A stretch of 64,000 nucleotides of DNA from Bacteroidota bacterium (GTDB taxonomy: Bacteria > Bacteroidota > Bacteroidia > Chitinophagales > Chitinophagaceae): NCBI GenBank assembly GCA_023428755.1, contig JAEYWX010000013.1, positions 1-64,000 of the forward strand, read 5' to 3'. The notes beneath the pieces were generated by a model. That model had not been told where the DNA came from and ran no database searches. It saw nothing but the letters and a program-made list of their open reading frames with translations. Numbering within the stretch: position 1 is the stretch's first letter; each line of letters starts with the position of its first letter. Both the position numbers and the translations under genes were made by a program. This document shows positions 61,392-64,000 of this stretch, piece by piece.

Positions 61392-64000
61392 TCGATATAC
61401 TTTGCGGTTTGACTGGTTTTTGATTTCTGCATACCGGAAGGCAAACCTGTATATACAACTTCACCTCCACCATCGCCGGCTTCAGGGCCAAGATCTATTA
61501 CCCAATCGGCACGTTTGATTACATCGGTATTGTGCTCGATCACAATTACAGAATGTCCTTTTTCGATCAATGCATGAAAACTTTTCAGCAGTTTGTTGAT
61601 ATCGTGAAAATGCAATCCTGTTGTGGGCTCATCAAAGATGAATAAGATATTACCTTGTCCATTTCCTCTTCCAAGAAACGATGCAAGTTTTACACGTTGT
61701 GCTTCACCGCCACTCAAGGTGTCGCTGCTTTGACCAAGTTTGATATAGCCTAATCCTACATCGCTAAGCGGTGATAATTTCTTTACAAGATCTTTTTCCA
61801 AACGGAAAAAATCCAACGCTTCATCCACACTCATTTCCAGCACATCATAAATACTTTTGTCGTTGTACTTTACTTCCAACACTTCTTCTTTGAAACGTTT
61901 ACCGCCACATACTTCGCAGGTAAGATGCACATCGGCCAGGAATTGCATTTCAACGATCTGCTCACCTTCGCCTTTACAGGTATCACATCGTCCCCCATCC
62001 ACGTTAAACGAAAAGTGCTTGGGCATAAAACCCCTGATTTTACTTAACGGTTGCTGAGCAAATACATCCCGTATTTCATCATACGCTTTGATATAAGTAA
62101 CGGGGTTACTACGGCTGCTTTTTCCTATCGGGTTTTGATCCACCATTTCAATTTGTGCAATGGAATCAATGTCGCCGGTGAGTTGTTTGTGCATACCGGC
62201 TTTATCACCGAATTCTCCCTTCAGTTTACTTAATGCAGGATAAAGAATATTTTTTACCAATGTTGTTTTTCCACTACCGCTTACACCGCTAACCACACAC
62301 AACACATTCAATGGAAATTCAACTGTAATATTCTTAAGATTGTGTTGCCGAGCACCTTCTACTTTAATGCTGCGGTTCCATTTACGGGGTTTACCAAAAT
62401 CATCAATGGTTAATGCGCCACTTAAATATTTTCCTGTTAAACTCTTTTTATTACTGATAATGGAATCGTAATTCCCTTCAGCTATTACTTCGCCTCCTAA
62501 ATGACTTGCCAGCGGCCCCATATCAATAATATAGTCTGCTTCACGCATCATCATTTCATCGTGCTCCACCACTACAACTGTATTACCTAAATCACGCAAC
62601 TCTTTCAGTACGCTGATCAGATTCGCTGTATCTCTCGGATGTAAACCAATGGATGGCTCATCAAGAATATAAAGTGAATCCGTAAGGTTACTTCCTAAAG
62701 ATCGGGTTAATTGTATCCGCTGACTTTCACCACCACTTAAACTATTGGCCAACCGGTTTAATGTAAGATAGCCAAGCCCCACGTGCAACAGCGTTTGTAC
62801 ACGGTTATTGATCTCCAATAAAATTCGTTTGGCTACTTCCAGATCATACTTGCTCAACTTCAATTCATCAAACCAAACTTTTAAATCACGAACCGGCATT
62901 TCACAAAGCTCTCCAATATGTTTACCCCCTACTTTTACATACAATGCTTCTTTCCGCAACCGGTAACCTTCGCAATCGGTACAAAGCGTACGACCACGAT
63001 AGCGACTCAGCAATACACGATACTGTACTTTATATAAATTCTGTTCAACTTCTTTAAAAAAATCATCGATACCTAATGCCGTTCCTACACCTTTCCACAA
63101 TTGGTTGTATTGTTCTTTTGTAAGATCCATTACAGCCTTGTGAACAGGAAACCCGGTTTTTGCAGTTGCTTTAATAAATTGCTCTCTCCACCAACCCAGC
63201 TTCTCTCCTTTCCACGGAGCAACAGCACCTTCGTATACACTTAAGCTTTTATCTGGTATCACCAAGTCTTCATCAATTCCCAGTACCTGGCTGAAACCTT
63301 CACATACCGGACAGGCGCCGTATGGGTTATTGAACGAAAACAAATTAGGCACCGGCTCTTCAAACTTGATTCCATCCAACTCAAATTTGTTAGAAAAGTG
63401 AATGAGTTGTTTTCCATCAACTTCCAAATACACTTCTCCTTCTCCTTCATAAAATCCTGTACCTGCACTATCGCCGATGCGATGTAATTCATCTTCATCA
63501 AATTCTTTTCGCATCAATCGGTCGATCAATACATAGATTGTATAGTCGGAATTGAATTCCTTTTTTAATGCAGCATCGGTTTGCTCCAGCAGATCTTCAA
63601 TATGCAGTAACTCTCCTTCGGCCTGCTTCTTTCCTTTCGGCTCCGGGCGTTTATACACACGGGTTAATCCTTTTTGCAGTAGAATATTCAGCTCTTCACG
63701 AATACTGCGTTTGGCATGCATCGGAAATTTCACCAGCAATAACAATTTCGCCCCGTCTTTTTGTTCCTGCATGGCTTTGATCACATCAGCTACATCATCT
63801 TTTTTCACTTCCCTTCCGCTAACCGGTGAAATTGTTTTACCAGCTCTGGCAAAGAGCAAACGCAGGTAATCATATATCTCCGTCATACTACCCACGGTAC
63901 TGCGTGGTGTACGGGTGATCACTTTTTGTTCGATAGCGATGGCGGGACACAATCCTTTGATGTAATCCACATCCGGCTTGTTCATGCGGTTGAGGAACTG
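61388..64000 (-). CDS. uvrA2: second UvrA-family excinuclease ATPase (partial at window edge)
   Basis: At least 870 residues; the frame is open to the right edge (QFLNRMNKPDVDYIKG), so the first ~80 residues with Walker A of the first ABC module are outside. Seen: PRSTVGSMTEIYDYLRLLFARAGK, signature LSGGESQRIQLTRSLG, ILDEPSIGLH, then GVSGSGKTTLVKN, LSGGEAQRVKLAS and FDEPTTGLHF. Zinc Cys pairs: CPVCEGF / CTDCEGY and CDTCKGE / CEVCGGK. The shorter insert regions differ from the UvrA at 20043. A second UvrA can take over part of the lesion range or act as a resistance ATPase. Confidence 0.92.
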   Translation of the reverse strand, partial: QFLNRMNKPDVDYIKGLCPAIAIEQKVITRTPRSTVGSMTEIYDYLRLLFARAGKTISPVSGREVKKDDVADVIKAMQEQKDGAKLLLLVKFPMHAKRSIREELNILLQKGLTRVYKRPEPKGKKQAEGELLHIEDLLEQTDAALKKEFNSDYTIYVLIDRLMRKEFDEDELHRIGDSAGTGFYEGEGEVYLEVDGKQLIHFSNKFELDGIKFEEPVPNLFSFNNPYGACPVCEGFSQVLGIDEDLVIPDKSLSVYEGAVAPWKGEKLGWWREQFIKATAKTGFPVHKAVMDLTKEQYNQLWKGVGTALGIDDFFKEVEQNLYKVQYRVLLSRYRGRTLCTDCEGYRLRKEALYVKVGGKHIGELCEMPVRDLKVWFDELKLSKYDLEVAKRILLEINNRVQTLLHVGLGYLTLNRLANSLSGGESQRIQLTRSLGSNLTDSLYILDEPSIGLHPRDTANLISVLKELRDLGNTVVVVEHDEMMMREADYIIDMGPLASHLGGEVIAEGNYDSIISNKKSLTGKYLSGALTIDDFGKPRKWNRSIKVEGARQHNLKNITVEFPLNVLCVVSGVSGSGKTTLVKNILYPALSKLKGEFGDKAGMHKQLTGDIDSIAQIEMVDQNPIGKSSRSNPVTYIKAYDEIRDVFAQQPLSKIRGFMPKHFSFNVDGGRCDTCKGEGEQIVEMQFLADVHLTCEVCGGKRFKEEVLEVKYNDKSIYDVLEMSVDEALDFFRLEKDLVKKLSPLSDVGLGYIKLGQSSDTLSGGEAQRVKLASFLGRGNGQGNILFIFDEPTTGLHFHDINKLLKSFHALIEKGHSVIVIEHNTDVIKRADWVIDLGPEAGDGGGEVVYTGLPSGMQKSKTSQTAKYID

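Overview
The window comes from a chromosome of a Bacteroidota bacterium, most likely class Chitinophagia (Chitinophagaceae-like). The signs are a TonB-dependent receptor with a CarboxypepD-like plug extension, type IX secretion (T9SS) sorting-domain proteins, DUF2490 and DUF4293 proteins, promoters of the form TTTG-N20-TAnnTTTG, few Shine-Dalgarno sites and moderate GC. No phage, plasmid, insertion sequence or CRISPR array is visible.

1-19.3 kb holds an almost complete sulfur-assimilation and methionine region on the minus strand. In transcription order it contains a SAM-I riboswitch with terminator, a second promoter with a Cys-codon-rich leader, metY, metX, hom, cysH, then cysD-cysN, then cobA-cysJ-cysI-DUF2490-(siroheme synthase/TauE fusion), then a TonB receptor, a degenerate tRNA-Cys and a second DUF2490. 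Four transcription units each carry one copy of the same dyad (ACCCTACT-N6-GTAGRRTA), which I read as an undescribed sulfur-regulon operator. The far left end is decaying: an aldo/keto reductase with a nonsense codon and a lost catalytic His, and a 46-residue stump of a sterol desaturase.

19.3-34.8 kb is mostly housekeeping: uvrA, a DUF6089-like outer-membrane protein, elaA, an M28 peptidase, rarA, an esterase, small membrane proteins, aspS and dnaJ-grpE. Between uvrA and the DUF6089-like gene lies an unusual array of four tandem ~105-nt inverted-repeat units (22.9-23.5 kb), probably structured RNAs, which I cannot assign to any known family.

34.8-44 kb holds rlmI, a nearly passenger-free T9SS protein, a peroxiredoxin, and leuC-leuD-cimA-leuB with a divergent LysR gene. 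The synthase resembles Leptospira-type citramalate synthase, so this cluster probably makes 2-oxobutyrate for isoleucine. A type II toxin-antitoxin pair follows, with the toxin inactivated by one nonsense codon.

44-64 kb holds nif3, a zinc-ribbon coiled-coil protein, recN, tRNA-Pro, dnaA, a split 5'-nucleotidase, an FAD oxidoreductase with a repeat-derived insertion, a Nat-type ABC exporter, a nitronate monooxygenase-like protein, a sugar nucleotidyltransferase, glyA, a DUF4293 gene, a T9SS protein and a second uvrA running off the right edge.
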